Below, piece after piece: positions 9,203 to 18,482 of a DNA stretch of 64,000 nt; the stretch's first letter is position 1; each line of letters opens with the position of its first letter. The notes under the pieces were generated by a model. The model was not told the DNA's origin. It saw nothing but the letters and a program-made list of their open reading frames with translations, and ran no database searches. The stretch is from Cellvibrio sp. PSBB006 (GTDB lineage Bacteria; Pseudomonadota; Gammaproteobacteria; Pseudomonadales; Cellvibrionaceae): contig NZ_CP021382.1 of NCBI RefSeq assembly GCF_002162135.1, positions 3,532,001-3,596,000 of the forward strand. Direction: 5' to 3'. A program made the translations under genes and the position numbers.

Positions 9203-9778
9203 TTACTGCTTGATACCTTCGACATGCAATTCCAGCTTAACGGTTTGCGAAGCCGGGCCGAGATCTTTGGTAATGTTGAAATCTTTCAGAGCAATTTCGG
9301 TTTCACCTTCAAAGCCAACGCGATAGCCGCCCCAGGGGTCTTTACCTTCGCCCACTTTATCCACTTCAATGGTGATGCTTTTGGTTACACCATTCAGGGT
9401 CAGGTCGCCGACAACATCAAATTCGTCACCATCATCAGGCACAATTTTCTTGCTGACAAAAGTAGCTTTGGGAAATTTTTCAACGTTGAGGAAATCGCCG
9501 CTGCGCAAGTGCTTGTCGCGCTCGGCATGGTTGCTATCAACGCTGGTGGTGTCGATGGTGACATTGATGGTGCTGGCAGCAACATCTTTCGGATCGTAGG
9601 TGAAATCGCCGCTGAAATTATTGAAGCGACCGGTGAGATAACTATAACCCAGGTGCTGAATACTGAAATTGATTGAGGCGTGGGCACCTTTGGTGTCGAT
9701 AACATACTTGTCAGCCAGCGCCGGTAAACTGGCAAGACCAGCAGCGGCAAAAGCTAAAACGGCGAGTGATTTTTTCAT
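9203..9778 (-). CDS. yceI: YceI-family periplasmic protein
   Basis: The 191-residue product starts at ATG 9778, preceded by AGGAG, and has a signal peptide ending ASLPALA before [24 protein letters not shown]. YceI proteins are lipocalin-like beta-barrels that bind isoprenoid or other lipid-like molecules in the periplasm. E. coli YceI is induced at high pH. Motifs [19 protein letters not shown] and [14 protein letters not shown] are characteristic of the family. The upstream gene is cytochrome b561 (YceJ-like), repeating the E. coli yceJ-yceI pairing, so the two are probably one unit ending at the terminator at 9153-9185. Confidence 0.92.
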   Translation of the reverse strand: MKKSLAVLAFAAAGLASLPALADKYVIDTKGAHASINFSIQHLGYSYLTGRFNNFSGDFTYDPKDVAASTINVTIDTTSVDSNHAERDKHLRSGDFLNVEKFPKATFVSKKIVPDDGDEFDVVGDLTLNGVTKSITIEVDKVGEGKDPWGGYRVGFEGETEIALKDFNITKDLGPASQTVKLELHVEGIKQ

Positions 9779-9840
9779 CCTAATTCTCCTAAATGGACCA
9801 GATTGAACCAAACATCATGTGAAAGGAAATTGAAGCTGTA

Positions 9841-10431
9841 CTATGGATTGCCAGACGATGCCTGTTCATCGGCAACAGGCAATTTTTTAATCGGTTTTAA
9901 CATACGCACCAGTGTTCGGTCACGGATCACAAAATGGTGTACCAGCGCGGCAAGGGCGTGTAAAGCAGCGACTATGACAATAGCCCATGCGAGGAGTTCA
10001 TGAATCAGGCCGGCACGATCAACGTTGTCGGCACCCAATTGGGTGATCACGGGAAAGTGGATAACATCAAACAAGCTCGCTGGTTTTCCTTCGGCGGTGG
10101 TGATCAGATAGCCGCTGGCGATGACAATAAACACCAATCCATACAGCAGGTACTTCACCAGCTTGGCGAGCAATAATGTGGTGCGGGAATGATTCGGTAA
10201 CGCCGTGGGATTTTTATTCACCATGCGCCAGATTATGCGCACGATCATCAGTAGTAAAAGGATTAAACCGAGACTGACATGCAGTGCCGGCCCCTTGTGA
10301 TACCACTCCGAATAATAATCCAGACCGGTCATGTAAATGCCGAGGCCAAACAGGAAAAAAATCAGCAGGGCGCTAACCCAATGCAAGATGATGGTGAGTA
10401 ATCCGTATCCGGCGGCAGCGTCTTTTAGCAT
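9841..10431 (-). CDS. yceJ: Cytochrome b561 (YceJ-like)
   Basis: This 196-residue membrane protein has four hydrophobic helices and conserved histidines for b-type heme, for example in ILHWVSALLIF near residue 17, HVSLGLILLLLMIVRI, and IHELLAWAIVIVAALHALAALVHHF. Prokaryotic b561 proteins move electrons across or within the inner membrane, probably between quinones and periplasmic partners. It lies 62 bases upstream of yceI in the same direction, as in E. coli. The exact electron partners are not known. Confidence 0.9.
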   Translation of the reverse strand: MLKDAAAGYGLLTIILHWVSALLIFFLFGLGIYMTGLDYYSEWYHKGPALHVSLGLILLLLMIVRIIWRMVNKNPTALPNHSRTTLLLAKLVKYLLYGLVFIVIASGYLITTAEGKPASLFDVIHFPVITQLGADNVDRAGLIHELLAWAIVIVAALHALAALVHHFVIRDRTLVRMLKPIKKLPVADEQASSGNP

Positions 10432-10635
10432 CAGTTGTTACTCGACAGATGTGAGCGCGTGAAGGTGAACTCCTGTTCGCAACCTTCGTTCATAACCTTT
10501 ATGCGCGACCCTGGTATGGCAGCGTAAGGTGACGGAAAAATGTAAAGCCAAGTCTAGCAGTTGCCGCGCTTGCTGCGATTAAAGAAATGAAAAGGCGGCG
10601 CACAGATCTGTGAGCGTCTGCGCAGTTTGAAGCTG

Positions 10636-11064
10636 TCAGTCGCGCGGTACGGGCCGGGTGCGACCGTTATCATCGATAGCGACGTAAACAAATTCACCTT
10701 CCGTCACCTTGGCCACTTCACCGGTTCTACACACTTTAATCCAGACTTCAATCATGGTGCGGATGGAGGTGCGTCCAATTTCCTGGGCAGAGGCATAACA
10801 GCTGACAGTTGCCCCCACCGGCACTGGCCGCAAAAAAACCATACTGCCCACAGCGACGGTAGTCACACGCCCCTTGGCAACTTCCTGCGCCAGGATGGCA
10901 CCGGCCAGATCCATTTGCGACATCAACCAACCGCCGAAGATATCGCCGTAGGGATTGGTATCGGCGGGCATGGACAGGGTTTGCAGCGTCAGGGTGCCGA
11001 TCGGTGTGGGGTCTTCATCAAGGTGATGCAGGGTCATAAAAAATTCCGTCAAAAAGTCAGTCAA
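10636..11064 (-). CDS. yciA: Acyl-CoA thioesterase YciA
   Basis: This is a hotdog thioesterase of 142 residues, or 133 if the in-frame ATG at 11037 is used. Neither start has a convincing ribosome-binding site. The core MPADTNPYGDIFGGWLMSQMDLAGAILAQE closely follows E. coli YciA, including the catalytic Asp-containing GDIFGGW segment, and VGSMVFLRPVPVG is also typical. YciA hydrolyses a broad range of acyl-CoAs and helps maintain CoA pools and membrane lipid balance. A 12-base perfect palindrome (10601-10612) lies 24 bases beyond the stop and may aid termination. Confidence 0.92.
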   Translation of the reverse strand: MTDFLTEFFMTLHHLDEDPTPIGTLTLQTLSMPADTNPYGDIFGGWLMSQMDLAGAILAQEVAKGRVTTVAVGSMVFLRPVPVGATVSCYASAQEIGRTSIRTMIEVWIKVCRTGEVAKVTEGEFVYVAIDDNGRTRPVPRD

Positions 11065-11112
11065 TAAAGGCTGGGCTCGTCAAACCTGATGCATCCGGTC
11101 GTTGATCGCGAA

Positions 11113-12489
11113 TCAAAACGCTGACAGATAATCAGGCAACCAGGTGATCAGTGCCGGCCAGAGCGCGAGCGCGCACAACAATAACACCTGCAATAGGATA
11201 AAAGGCAACACACCGCGATAAATATCCAGCGTGCGCACACTGTCGGGCGCAACCCCGCGCAAATAAAATAGGGCAAAACCGAAGGGTGGCGTCAAAAAAG
11301 ACGTCTGCAAATTTACCGCAATCATGATGCCAAGCCAAATAGGGTCAACACCCATGGCCAGCAGGACCGGGCCGACAATCGGTACCACCACAAAGGTGAT
11401 TTCAATGAAGTCGAGGATAAAGCCCAGCACAAAGATCACTGCCATCACGATCAGTAAGGCGGTAAAGGTGCCGCCGGGCAACTGGTTGAAAAGTTGATGG
11501 ACCAGTTCTTCACCCCCGAAACCGCGGAACACCAGCGAGAATAAGGAGGCACCGATCAGGATCGCGAAGATCATGGCGCTGACTTCGGTGGTGGAACGCG
11601 CAACCTCGGTGAGCCGCTGCCAGCTCAACTGGCGCTTCCACAAGGCCAGGAGGCTGGCCCCGAAGGCGCCCACCCCGGCAGCTTCTGTCGGCGTGGCTAC
11701 ACCGAACAGGATGGAACCGAGTACCAGTGCGATCAGCAGCAATACCGGCAGCAGACTGGGAATAATCCGCCAGAGCGGGATGTGTTCCCCTTGCACGACG
11801 GTAGGCACTTGCTGCGGCCTGAAGCGAGCCATCAACAGCACATACGCGATATAGAAAAGCACCAACAATAAGCCGGGCACAATTGCCGCGACGAATAAAT
11901 CACCCACCGAGATCGTGCGCGGGTTAAAGATGCCCTGGTTCAATTGCGCCTGCTGGTAAGCGCTGGACAATACGTCCCCCAGCAATACCAGTGCGATGGA
12001 CGGCGGGATGATTTGGCCCAGAGTGCCGGTGGCGCAGATGGTGCCTGCCGCAAACGCGGGCGCATAACCGCGCTTGAGCATGGTGGGCAGGGATAACAGG
12101 CCCATGGTTACCACCGTCGCGCCCACGATACCGGTACTGGCGGCAAGCAGGGCGCCCACCACGACCACGGAAATCCCCAGGCCACCGGGCAGGCGCCCAC
12201 AGGCTTTGGTCATATTTTCCAGCAAGGCTTCGGCGAGCCGCGACTTCTCCAGCATCACCCCCATAAACACAAACAGGGGTACGGCAATGAGGGTGTAATT
12301 GGTCATAATGCCGAACAGGCGCGCGGGAAAAGTACGCAGCCAATTGGGATCAAAATAACCGGTCACGATGCCGACGCCAGCAAACAGCAAGGCGACGCCA
12401 GCCAGGGTAAAAGCCACCGGATAACCCAGCATCAGGGCGATACAAACCACCGCAAACATCAACAATGGGATAAATTCCGCCAACATCAT
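11113..12489 (-). CDS. dctM: TRAP transporter large permease, DctM
   Basis: The 458-residue polytopic protein has about 12 hydrophobic segments. Typical DctM phrases include MLGYPVAFTLAGVALLFA, NYTLIAVPLFVFMGVMLE, STGIVGATVVTMGLLSLPTML, LGQIIPPSIALVLLGDV and the late LNLQTSFLTPPFGFALFYLRG-like stretch. DctM carries the ion-coupled translocation path of TRAP importers. Its start overlaps the stop of dctQ by 4 bases, so translation is probably coupled. No binding-protein gene is adjacent. The DctP-like gene at 6331 is the nearest candidate. A slightly larger spacer (residues about 205-225) is hydrophilic. Confidence 0.93.
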   Translation of the reverse strand: MMLAEFIPLLMFAVVCIALMLGYPVAFTLAGVALLFAGVGIVTGYFDPNWLRTFPARLFGIMTNYTLIAVPLFVFMGVMLEKSRLAEALLENMTKACGRLPGGLGISVVVVGALLAASTGIVGATVVTMGLLSLPTMLKRGYAPAFAAGTICATGTLGQIIPPSIALVLLGDVLSSAYQQAQLNQGIFNPRTISVGDLFVAAIVPGLLLVLFYIAYVLLMARFRPQQVPTVVQGEHIPLWRIIPSLLPVLLLIALVLGSILFGVATPTEAAGVGAFGASLLALWKRQLSWQRLTEVARSTTEVSAMIFAILIGASLFSLVFRGFGGEELVHQLFNQLPGGTFTALLIVMAVIFVLGFILDFIEITFVVVPIVGPVLLAMGVDPIWLGIMIAVNLQTSFLTPPFGFALFYLRGVAPDSVRTLDIYRGVLPFILLQVLLLCALALWPALITWLPDYLSAF

Positions 12490-13058
12490 TGGTCTGACTC
12501 CTCTCCGCTTGTCGGCTCGCCTGTTGGCAAGGCAGCGCCCATTAGCAGCAAGAGGTTGCGCAGCAATTCGGCGATAGCCTGGAGCCCGAGGGTGACGGCC
12601 ATCAACGGAATCAGGGACTTCAACAGATACACGGCACCCACGCCACCGGAATCCGTGGAGCTTTCCCGAATGGCCCAGGAGCTGAGTACAAATTCCTGGC
12701 TAATCAATCCGGTGAAGATGGCCAGCGGTAACAGAAAGAGCAAACATCCAAGACTATCGACCCAGGCTTTGCGACGAGGAGAGAAACGACGGTAAAGGAT
12801 ATCCACCCGCACATGACCGCCGCGCTTCAGGGTATAACCGGCGGCAAGCAAGAACACGGCGGCGTGCATATAAGCCACCGATTCCTGTAGGGCAATGGAG
12901 CCTATATCAAAGCCGCGCCTCAGAATCACCACGATGCAGGTGGCAATCACCATCATCACCGTGAGCCAGGCGATGCTGCGGCCAATAAACAGGGTGATTC
13001 CGTCGAGCAGATTAAGCAGGCGCTGGGGCCAGGGTAGCGTGATGCGGGTGGAGTCCAT
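12486..13058 (-). CDS. dctQ: TRAP transporter small permease, DctQ
   Basis: This 190-residue protein has four hydrophobic helices (residues about 25-50, 65-85, 105-130 and 145-170), as expected for DctQ. The central AVFLLAAGYTLKRGGHVRVDILYRRFSPRRKAWVD region, with GGHVRVD, is a hallmark of the family. It forms the small membrane subunit with DctM, encoded immediately downstream with a 4-base overlap. It is divergent from the small lipoprotein gene at 13158, with a roughly 100-base shared promoter gap. Confidence 0.92.
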   Translation of the reverse strand: MDSTRITLPWPQRLLNLLDGITLFIGRSIAWLTVMMVIATCIVVILRRGFDIGSIALQESVAYMHAAVFLLAAGYTLKRGGHVRVDILYRRFSPRRKAWVDSLGCLLFLLPLAIFTGLISQEFVLSSWAIRESSTDSGGVGAVYLLKSLIPLMAVTLGLQAIAELLRNLLLLMGAALPTGEPTSGEESDQ

Positions 13059-13157
13059 AGCAGTCCGTATGTCCCATTATTGTCATTGTCGGGGAGTCGG
13101 GCGCATTATAACGTTAAATCCCCGTCACGCCTGCGTGACCCACAGAACAATACCGCT

Positions 13158-13385
13158 ATGTATCAGTCTTGCCTGACCTTGTTGTGGTTGATGGCCTCCG
13201 CCGGTTTGGTGGGGTGCAGCGATAACCCACTGGAACAATTGCCCGACGAGGAGCTAAGCCAACAATACCGCTTGTGCCGACAACAGCGGCCGGACTCTTA
13301 TCCGGAGATTATGGTGTGCGACAACATCCAGCGGGAATGTGAGCGGCGGGCTGTTGAGCGGGAGCGGGTTTGTGGGAGAGAGTAA
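13158..13385 (+). CDS. Small lipoprotein of unknown function
   Basis: The 75-residue product starts MYQSCLTLLWLMASAGLVGC, a signal peptide with lipobox LVGC. The ATG at 13158 is preferred because the longer reading from 13080 would bury this signal. The mature part is acidic then basic, with three more cysteines (LCRQQ, MVCDN and RECERR, plus a terminal VCGRE). These could form disulfides. It ends just before a strong hairpin and converges on the M48 peptidase gene. No family was recognised. Confidence 0.7.
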   Translation: MYQSCLTLLWLMASAGLVGCSDNPLEQLPDEELSQQYRLCRQQRPDSYPEIMVCDNIQRECERRAVERERVCGRE

Positions 13386-13387
13386 AC

Positions 13388-13415
13388 CGACAGGCTTCGC
13401 CATGGAAGCCTGTCG
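13388..13415. terminator. Hairpin between convergent genes
   Basis: CGACAGGCTTC (13388-13398) and GAAGCCTGTCG (13405-13415) form a perfect 11-bp stem with a 6-base loop. It starts 3 bases after the lipoprotein stop and 15 bases beyond the M48 peptidase stop. There is no run of Ts on either side, so it may stop transcription poorly or act mainly to protect 3' ends. Confidence 0.55.
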
Positions 13416-13429
13416 TCGTGGCTGCCGAT

Positions 13430-14707
13430 CTACGGCGTTTGCAGCTTGGCCAATTGCGCCTCGGCGGCGGCACCTATATCACCGCCACCCTGGGCGGCCT
13501 GTTGGAAATAAGTGGCGGCGGCGGAGCGTTGGCCTTTGCCGAGGGCAATCTCACCCAGGTAGTAAGCCGCTAACTGCGTTGGCAGAAGCTGCTGGCTGGC
13601 GACCAGATCTTTCTCCGCCTGGGTGGTGTTGCCCAATTGCTTATGGGCCAAACCGCGGTAGACGTAAGAGCGGAAGAACTCCGGATTGGCCTGGATTGCT
13701 TTATCCAATGCCGTTACCGCCTCTTTCTCTTTCTTTTGCTGCAGAAGCAGTTGGCCTTTCAATTCCCAGAACAGGTTTTCCTTTGGTTGTTGCTTGATGG
13801 CGTTGTCCACGAGGCTCAGAGCGTTGGTGTAATTCTTTTCGCTGGCGGCCTTCATGGCTTTTTCATAGTTGGCATAAGCGGTCTGGTCTTTGCGTACTTG
13901 TGCCATTGCCTTGTCGAAAGCGGCTTTATTGCGCACGCCGCCGGGATTAGCCTGCGCCATAGCCCGGTTGGCCGTGACCCTCTCCTGTGAGGGTGGATGG
14001 CTGGCAAACAAACCTTCCAGCCAATTGGTCTGGCGGCTTTCCGACAGCTTCACGAAGGTTTCCTGCAGTTCCACCGCGCCCATGGGGTCGTAGCCCGCGC
14101 GAATCATATACTCGATACCGTACTTGTCGGCTTCCAGTTCATGGCTGCGGCTGTACTTGGACATCCAGGCGTTGGCACCTACGCCCAGCGCACCGACGGC
14201 CAGGCCGGCGTAATCAGAATCCTGGGTAGAAGCCGCCACGCCCGCCGCCAACATGCCGGTGCTGATGAGGATATTCTGGGTTTGCTGGGACGCGCCGTGG
14301 CGTGCGGCGGCGTGAACAATCTCATGGCCTAACACCGCTGCCAGTTGTGCCTCGTCTTCCAGTTTGGTCAACAGACCGCGGTTGATCGCCATCTTGCCGC
14401 CGGGTAAGGCCCAGGCGTTGGGTACGTCATTGTTGAGCACGACAAATTCATAGGGCAGTTGCGGACGATCACTGACAGCCGCCAGCTTCTTACCAACTTT
14501 ATTGACGTATACCGTCAGCTCGGGATCGACAACATAGCGGCCGCCTTGGGATTGCTGGCTGGGCTCGTAATTTTTGGCGCCGATGGCCACTTCCTGTTCG
14601 GCCGATACAAAGGAAAGCTGGTTTTTGCCGGTAACAGGGTTCACCGCACAGCCGATCAAACCGCTGGCGAAGATACAGCAACCCAACAGGGTGAATAGTC
14701 GTTTCAT
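13430..14707 (-). CDS. Lipoprotein M48 metallopeptidase with TPR repeats (BepA/LoiP-like)
   Basis: The 425-residue product starts at ATG 14707 after a strong AAGGAGG. The signal peptide ends with lipobox LIGC (Cys20), so it is a lipoprotein. The zinc protease motif HEIVH is at residues 128-132, followed by the downstream Glu-containing ELEADKYGIEYM. The C-terminal third is TPR-like (AKEKNYTNAL, KAIQANPEFFRSY, RGLAHKQLGNTTQA). E. coli BepA has the same M48 plus TPR layout and handles outer-membrane protein assembly and LPS transport quality control. A similar role is inferred. Confidence 0.9.
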   Translation of the reverse strand: MKRLFTLLGCCIFASGLIGCAVNPVTGKNQLSFVSAEQEVAIGAKNYEPSQQSQGGRYVVDPELTVYVNKVGKKLAAVSDRPQLPYEFVVLNNDVPNAWALPGGKMAINRGLLTKLEDEAQLAAVLGHEIVHAAARHGASQQTQNILISTGMLAAGVAASTQDSDYAGLAVGALGVGANAWMSKYSRSHELEADKYGIEYMIRAGYDPMGAVELQETFVKLSESRQTNWLEGLFASHPPSQERVTANRAMAQANPGGVRNKAAFDKAMAQVRKDQTAYANYEKAMKAASEKNYTNALSLVDNAIKQQPKENLFWELKGQLLLQQKKEKEAVTALDKAIQANPEFFRSYVYRGLAHKQLGNTTQAEKDLVASQQLLPTQLAAYYLGEIALGKGQRSAAATYFQQAAQGGGDIGAAAEAQLAKLQTP

Positions 14708-14868
14708 GATTGTCCTCCTTAAGACCAAGGTCGCTATGATGCCACACAAATTGCCCGTACAAAGTGACGTTTATTCTGCGCGCGCATCGGTTCACAGACC
14801 CTATAAAAACCGCAAATACTGCACTGAAAATAACGGTTGTACTTCACCGCACCAAACATTAACCGACC

Positions 14869-16332
14869 TCACTCCGGCGACTTCTCAGTTGAAGTCACCC
14901 TGCCTATGGGGCGCTGACCGGTACCCATGGTGCCGGTGAGGGAATCGCCTAGATCGGCGCGCATGGTATCTGCCAACGACTGAATCCTGGCCACGACATC
15001 CGGATGCTGATGCGCAAGGTTGGTGGTCTCACCGGGATCGCGCTGAAGATCGTAAAGGGCAATTTCCGTCAGCCTGGCCTGTTGATAACCCACGGGTTGG
15101 CCGTTTGTTCCGCCGCTCTGGCCCTGAAGCGTCTGGTATTGGTGAGGAAAGTAAAGCTTCCATTGCTGATAGCGCACGCCCTGAAGTTCGTTGTTGCCGT
15201 AATAGAAAAAATACGCTTCATGCGGCGATTGATCAGACTCACCGGTAAGCACCGACCACGCGGGTTTGCCGTCTATTTTCAATGTGGGCAAGGGTGCATT
15301 GGCCAAGCCGGCGATAGTAGGCAGCAGGTCGATACTCATCAGCGGTGTGTCAATTACCTTGCCAGCTGGCAGTCGGCCGGGCCAACGCGCAATAAAGGGC
15401 TCGCGCACCCCGCCTTCATGGGTGGTGCCCTTGCCCTCGCGGAACGGCAATGCAGAACCGGCGTGATCGCCATAAGCCAGCCAAGGGCCATTGTCCGAGG
15501 TGAATATCACCAGGGTATTGTCGTCCAGACCGTGGCGTTTCAGCGCAGCGAGAATCTGACCCACCGACCAATCCAGTTCGTGAATCACATCAGCATACAG
15601 CCCGGCACCGGTGGAGCCACGGAAGGCGTCCGACGCAAACAGGGGAACGTGGGGTTGTGGATGGGCCAGATAGAGAAAGAAGGGTTGTTGCTGATGGCGC
15701 GCAATAAAGTCGAGGCTTCTTTGGGTAAGCCTTTGTGTCAGGTCGCTTTGGTCATGTAAGGCCTCGATCGCATCTTCGTTGTCGAACAACAACAGATCAC
15801 CAAAATCAAACACGCTGCCCTGCAAGGGGTGATGCGGCCACATGTCGTTGGAGTGAGGGATACCAAAGAATTCATCGAATCCCTGGCGGTTGGGCATAAA
15901 GGTGGGATCGTCACCCAGATGCCATTTGCCGACATGCCCGGTCACATACCCGGCCTGCTGCAACAGCTCTGCCAGCGTCGTTTCTGCCAGATTCAACCCC
16001 TTGCCGCTCTCAGGCATAAATGCCCCGGAAACCCCGACGCGATTGGGATAACTGCCCGTCAACAGTGCCGCGCGGGACGCGGAACAGACCGGCTGGGCCA
16101 CATAGAAATTCGTCAGCTTCACGCCTTCCGCCGCCATGCGGTCGAGGTTGGGCGTGACCAGCTGTATACCGCCGAAGCTCTGTACATCGGCGTAGCCCTG
16201 ATCGTCGGTAAAGATAATCACGATATTGGGCTTGCGCGTTTGCTTGTCCGCTGTTGCCGGGCTTTGTTGTGGTCCCGTACACGCCTGAATTAACAAAACT
16301 ACCACCAGCCAAAACACATATTGCCGTTGCAT
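14869..16332 (-). CDS. Lipoprotein arylsulfatase-type sulfatase
   Basis: The 487-residue protein starts at ATG 16332 (a GTG at 16344 is an alternative). A hydrophobic signal ends LIQAC, a lipobox with Cys18. The sulfatase domain opens PNIVIIFTDDQGYADVQ, giving the metal-binding DD. The active-site signature is CSASRAALLTG, where Cys83 would be converted to formylglycine by a separate maturase. Later VGKWHLGDDPTF, FTSDNGPW and a C-terminal LYDLQRDPGETTNL complete the family pattern. It should hydrolyse a sulfate ester, perhaps on a marine or plant polysaccharide or a small aryl substrate. No maturase gene lies in the window. It is divergent from the DUF4265 gene. Confidence 0.92.
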   Translation of the reverse strand: MQRQYVFWLVVVLLIQACTGPQQSPATADKQTRKPNIVIIFTDDQGYADVQSFGGIQLVTPNLDRMAAEGVKLTNFYVAQPVCSASRAALLTGSYPNRVGVSGAFMPESGKGLNLAETTLAELLQQAGYVTGHVGKWHLGDDPTFMPNRQGFDEFFGIPHSNDMWPHHPLQGSVFDFGDLLLFDNEDAIEALHDQSDLTQRLTQRSLDFIARHQQQPFFLYLAHPQPHVPLFASDAFRGSTGAGLYADVIHELDWSVGQILAALKRHGLDDNTLVIFTSDNGPWLAYGDHAGSALPFREGKGTTHEGGVREPFIARWPGRLPAGKVIDTPLMSIDLLPTIAGLANAPLPTLKIDGKPAWSVLTGESDQSPHEAYFFYYGNNELQGVRYQQWKLYFPHQYQTLQGQSGGTNGQPVGYQQARLTEIALYDLQRDPGETTNLAHQHPDVVARIQSLADTMRADLGDSLTGTMGTGQRPIGRVTSTEKSPE

Positions 16333-16472
16333 TATCGTATCCACCGTTTGTTTTTAGCGTCACAGGATAACAATATTGAGCGAGGCTACAGAACCCATAG
16401 GGGATATCACTGTGACCCGGCGAGCTGGCGCCGCTATAATGCTCGCCCACTGAACAGCGACGAGATGATGTG

Positions 16473-16949
16473 ATGAAAGCCCTACAGATGGTGGAGATGT
16501 TTGCCGGGGTTGATCCCCAGGGCAAACCGATAGCGGAAAAGATTCCGGTACGTGAACTGGAAAATGGCGAGCTGCAACTGGTGCAATCGCCCGCCTTTGT
16601 GAAAGGCCTGGCCAGTGGCGACGTACTGCGGTTTTCGCCCCGCTCGCGCGAATTTGAGATCGCCCAGCGCAGTGGCAACCTGAGCGTGCGCGTATTTGCC
16701 CGCAGCAACATCGAAGAGCTGGCCGACCGGTTGACGGCGCAGTTGGAAAAGCTCGGGGGTGAACTGGATCTGCAAACGCCGCGTATGCTGGTGTACTCCA
16801 TCCACGTCAGTTGCGGTTTTACGGCCATCGAAGCCATCCTCAATCGCGAAGTCGTCGGTGAGTGCGGGTGGATGTATGGCAATGTCTATGACCCTGTCGA
16901 TGGCGTCACGCCCCTGAACTGGTGGCAGGATCTGTTAAAGCCAGAATAA
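16473..16949 (+). CDS. DUF4265-type protein
   Basis: The 158-residue cytoplasmic protein starts at ATG 16473 (a GTG lies immediately before it). The sequence [27 protein letters not shown] and [12 protein letters not shown] suits the DUF4265 family, for which no function is established. There is no signal peptide or membrane segment. It precedes yaaA by 37 bases in the same direction and may share its transcript. A C-terminal [20 protein letters not shown] stretch is aromatic-rich. Confidence 0.7.
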   Translation: MKALQMVEMFAGVDPQGKPIAEKIPVRELENGELQLVQSPAFVKGLASGDVLRFSPRSREFEIAQRSGNLSVRVFARSNIEELADRLTAQLEKLGGELDLQTPRMLVYSIHVSCGFTAIEAILNREVVGECGWMYGNVYDPVDGVTPLNWWQDLLKPE

Positions 16950-16986
16950 AACCGACGCACGCTTTTTCCCAGGAATTCCGCGATTT

Positions 16987-17763
16987 ATGTTGTTATTGAT
17001 CTCCCCCGCCAAGACGCTTGATTTTGCTACGCCGCCCCGGACCAAGGTGGTCACCCAACCGAATTTTCTCGAACACTCGCAAACCTTGATTGATGAGTTG
17101 CGCCATTTATCACCGCCGCAGCTCTCCGAATTGATGGGCATCAGCGATAAGCTCGGCGACCTGAACTTCGGCCGCTTCCTCAACTGGCAGACACCCTTCA
17201 CGCTGGATAACGCCAAGCAAGCGGTGCTGGCTTTCAAAGGTGATGTCTACACCGGCATGGAAGCGGAGACCTTTGCGCGCGGCGATTTCACCTTTGCCCA
17301 AAAACACCTGCGCATTCTGTCGGGCCTCTACGGCCTGTTGCGACCGCTCGATTTGATCCAGCCCTATCGGCTGGAGATGGGTACACCGTTCACCAACACG
17401 CGCGGCAAAAATTTGTATCAATTCTGGGGCGATATCATCACCGACCGTATCAACGAAGAACTGGCGGCGCTAAAGAGCAAGGTGGTGGTCAATCTGGCAT
17501 CCAATGAGTATTACCAGGCCGTCAACGGGCGCCGTTTGGATGCCGAAGTCATCACGCCGGTATTCAAGGATCGCAAGAACGGCCAATACAAAATCATCAG
17601 CTTCTTCGCCAAGAAAGCGCGCGGCATGATGAGTGCCTACATCATCCGCGAACGACTCAAAAAGCCGGAGGGCATCAAGGATTTCAACACCGCCGGTTAC
17701 GCCTACAACGAAGCCATGTCGAGCCCGAAAGAGTGGGTATTTACCCGCGACGCTGAGGCGTGA
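16987..17763 (+). CDS. yaaA: Peroxide stress protein YaaA
   Basis: This 258-residue protein begins [17 protein letters not shown], the YaaA/DUF328 signature. Further hallmarks are [47 protein letters not shown] and [16 protein letters not shown]. coli YaaA is induced through OxyR and lowers free intracellular iron, which protects DNA and proteins from peroxide. It also has a DNA-binding helix-hairpin-helix-like fold. Length and motifs match the family fully. The next gene is 185 bases downstream. Confidence 0.95.
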   Translation: MLLLISPAKTLDFATPPRTKVVTQPNFLEHSQTLIDELRHLSPPQLSELMGISDKLGDLNFGRFLNWQTPFTLDNAKQAVLAFKGDVYTGMEAETFARGDFTFAQKHLRILSGLYGLLRPLDLIQPYRLEMGTPFTNTRGKNLYQFWGDIITDRINEELAALKSKVVVNLASNEYYQAVNGRRLDAEVITPVFKDRKNGQYKIISFFAKKARGMMSAYIIRERLKKPEGIKDFNTAGYAYNEAMSSPKEWVFTRDAEA

Positions 17764-17948
17764 GTGAAGTGGTGTTGAGGCGCGGGTGAGGTGTAAGGCA
17801 CGCCGAATCAAGCATATATGGCAAATCACAATCTTTCGCATTTGAACTAGCGAAACATTCTTAGAATCCTGTTGCGTTCGCCGGTGTTCCTCATTAGAGT
17901 TTTTGCCAGTTTTGGCGTGCCAAAACCAACCGGGACAAGGAGTGGTCG

Positions 17949-18389
17949 ATGTGTTGTAACGACCCTGCCTCACCCCCCAAACTTCCCCATAAGAAAGGCG
18001 TCGATATGGCAGTCAGCACTCACTATGTAGCTCACGCAGTTGAATGCATGGCTCGGGTTGCGCCTGTCTCTTACCGTCGGATTTTTCACGGCGTGGGCAT
18101 TTACCATCAGGGTGTCCAGTTCGCCATCATCGTCAATGATCATCTGTACTTCCGCGCGGACGAATACTCCCGCTCGCTCTACGAGCAACGGGGTATGGCA
18201 CCCTTTCGCCCGGCCGCTGCGGATATGGTGGAATCCGCGTTTTACCAACTGCCCGAAACCGTCCTCGAACGACCGGCCGAACTGATCTACTGGATGCGCA
18301 CCGCTGTGGAAGCCGCGCAAAACGGTTACTCGCTGGAGCAGGACGAGCCCTACATCGATGCGCCGGTGCGCCATCTGCAAGCGCGCTGA
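17949..18389 (+). CDS. TfoX N-terminal domain-like protein
   Basis: The product is 146 residues from ATG 17949, which has AAGGAG 6 bases upstream. A second plausible ATG at 18006 (MAVSTHYV) would give 127 residues and a start more like other TfoX-N proteins. The core VAPVSYRRIFHGVGIYHQGVQFAIIVNDHLYFRADE matches the TfoX N-terminal domain, present in the competence regulator TfoX/Sxy and many stand-alone proteins of unknown function. The TfoX C-terminal domain is absent. A competence role is not implied. The extra N-terminal CC pair (MCCNDP) is unusual. Confidence 0.75.
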   Translation: MCCNDPASPPKLPHKKGVDMAVSTHYVAHAVECMARVAPVSYRRIFHGVGIYHQGVQFAIIVNDHLYFRADEYSRSLYEQRGMAPFRPAAADMVESAFYQLPETVLERPAELIYWMRTAVEAAQNGYSLEQDEPYIDAPVRHLQAR

Positions 18390-18482
18390 TTTGTCGCATT
18401 CTGTTACAAATCGTCTAGGCTAATAAAACCCCCGGACAATCTTCGGGGACTTCACTGTTTTTTTTGTGCAAGGAATTAGCCT

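Noticed and set aside
15004..15759. 251-residue open frame opposite the sulfatase
   Set aside because: It is antisense to conserved sulfatase motifs and has no recognised features.
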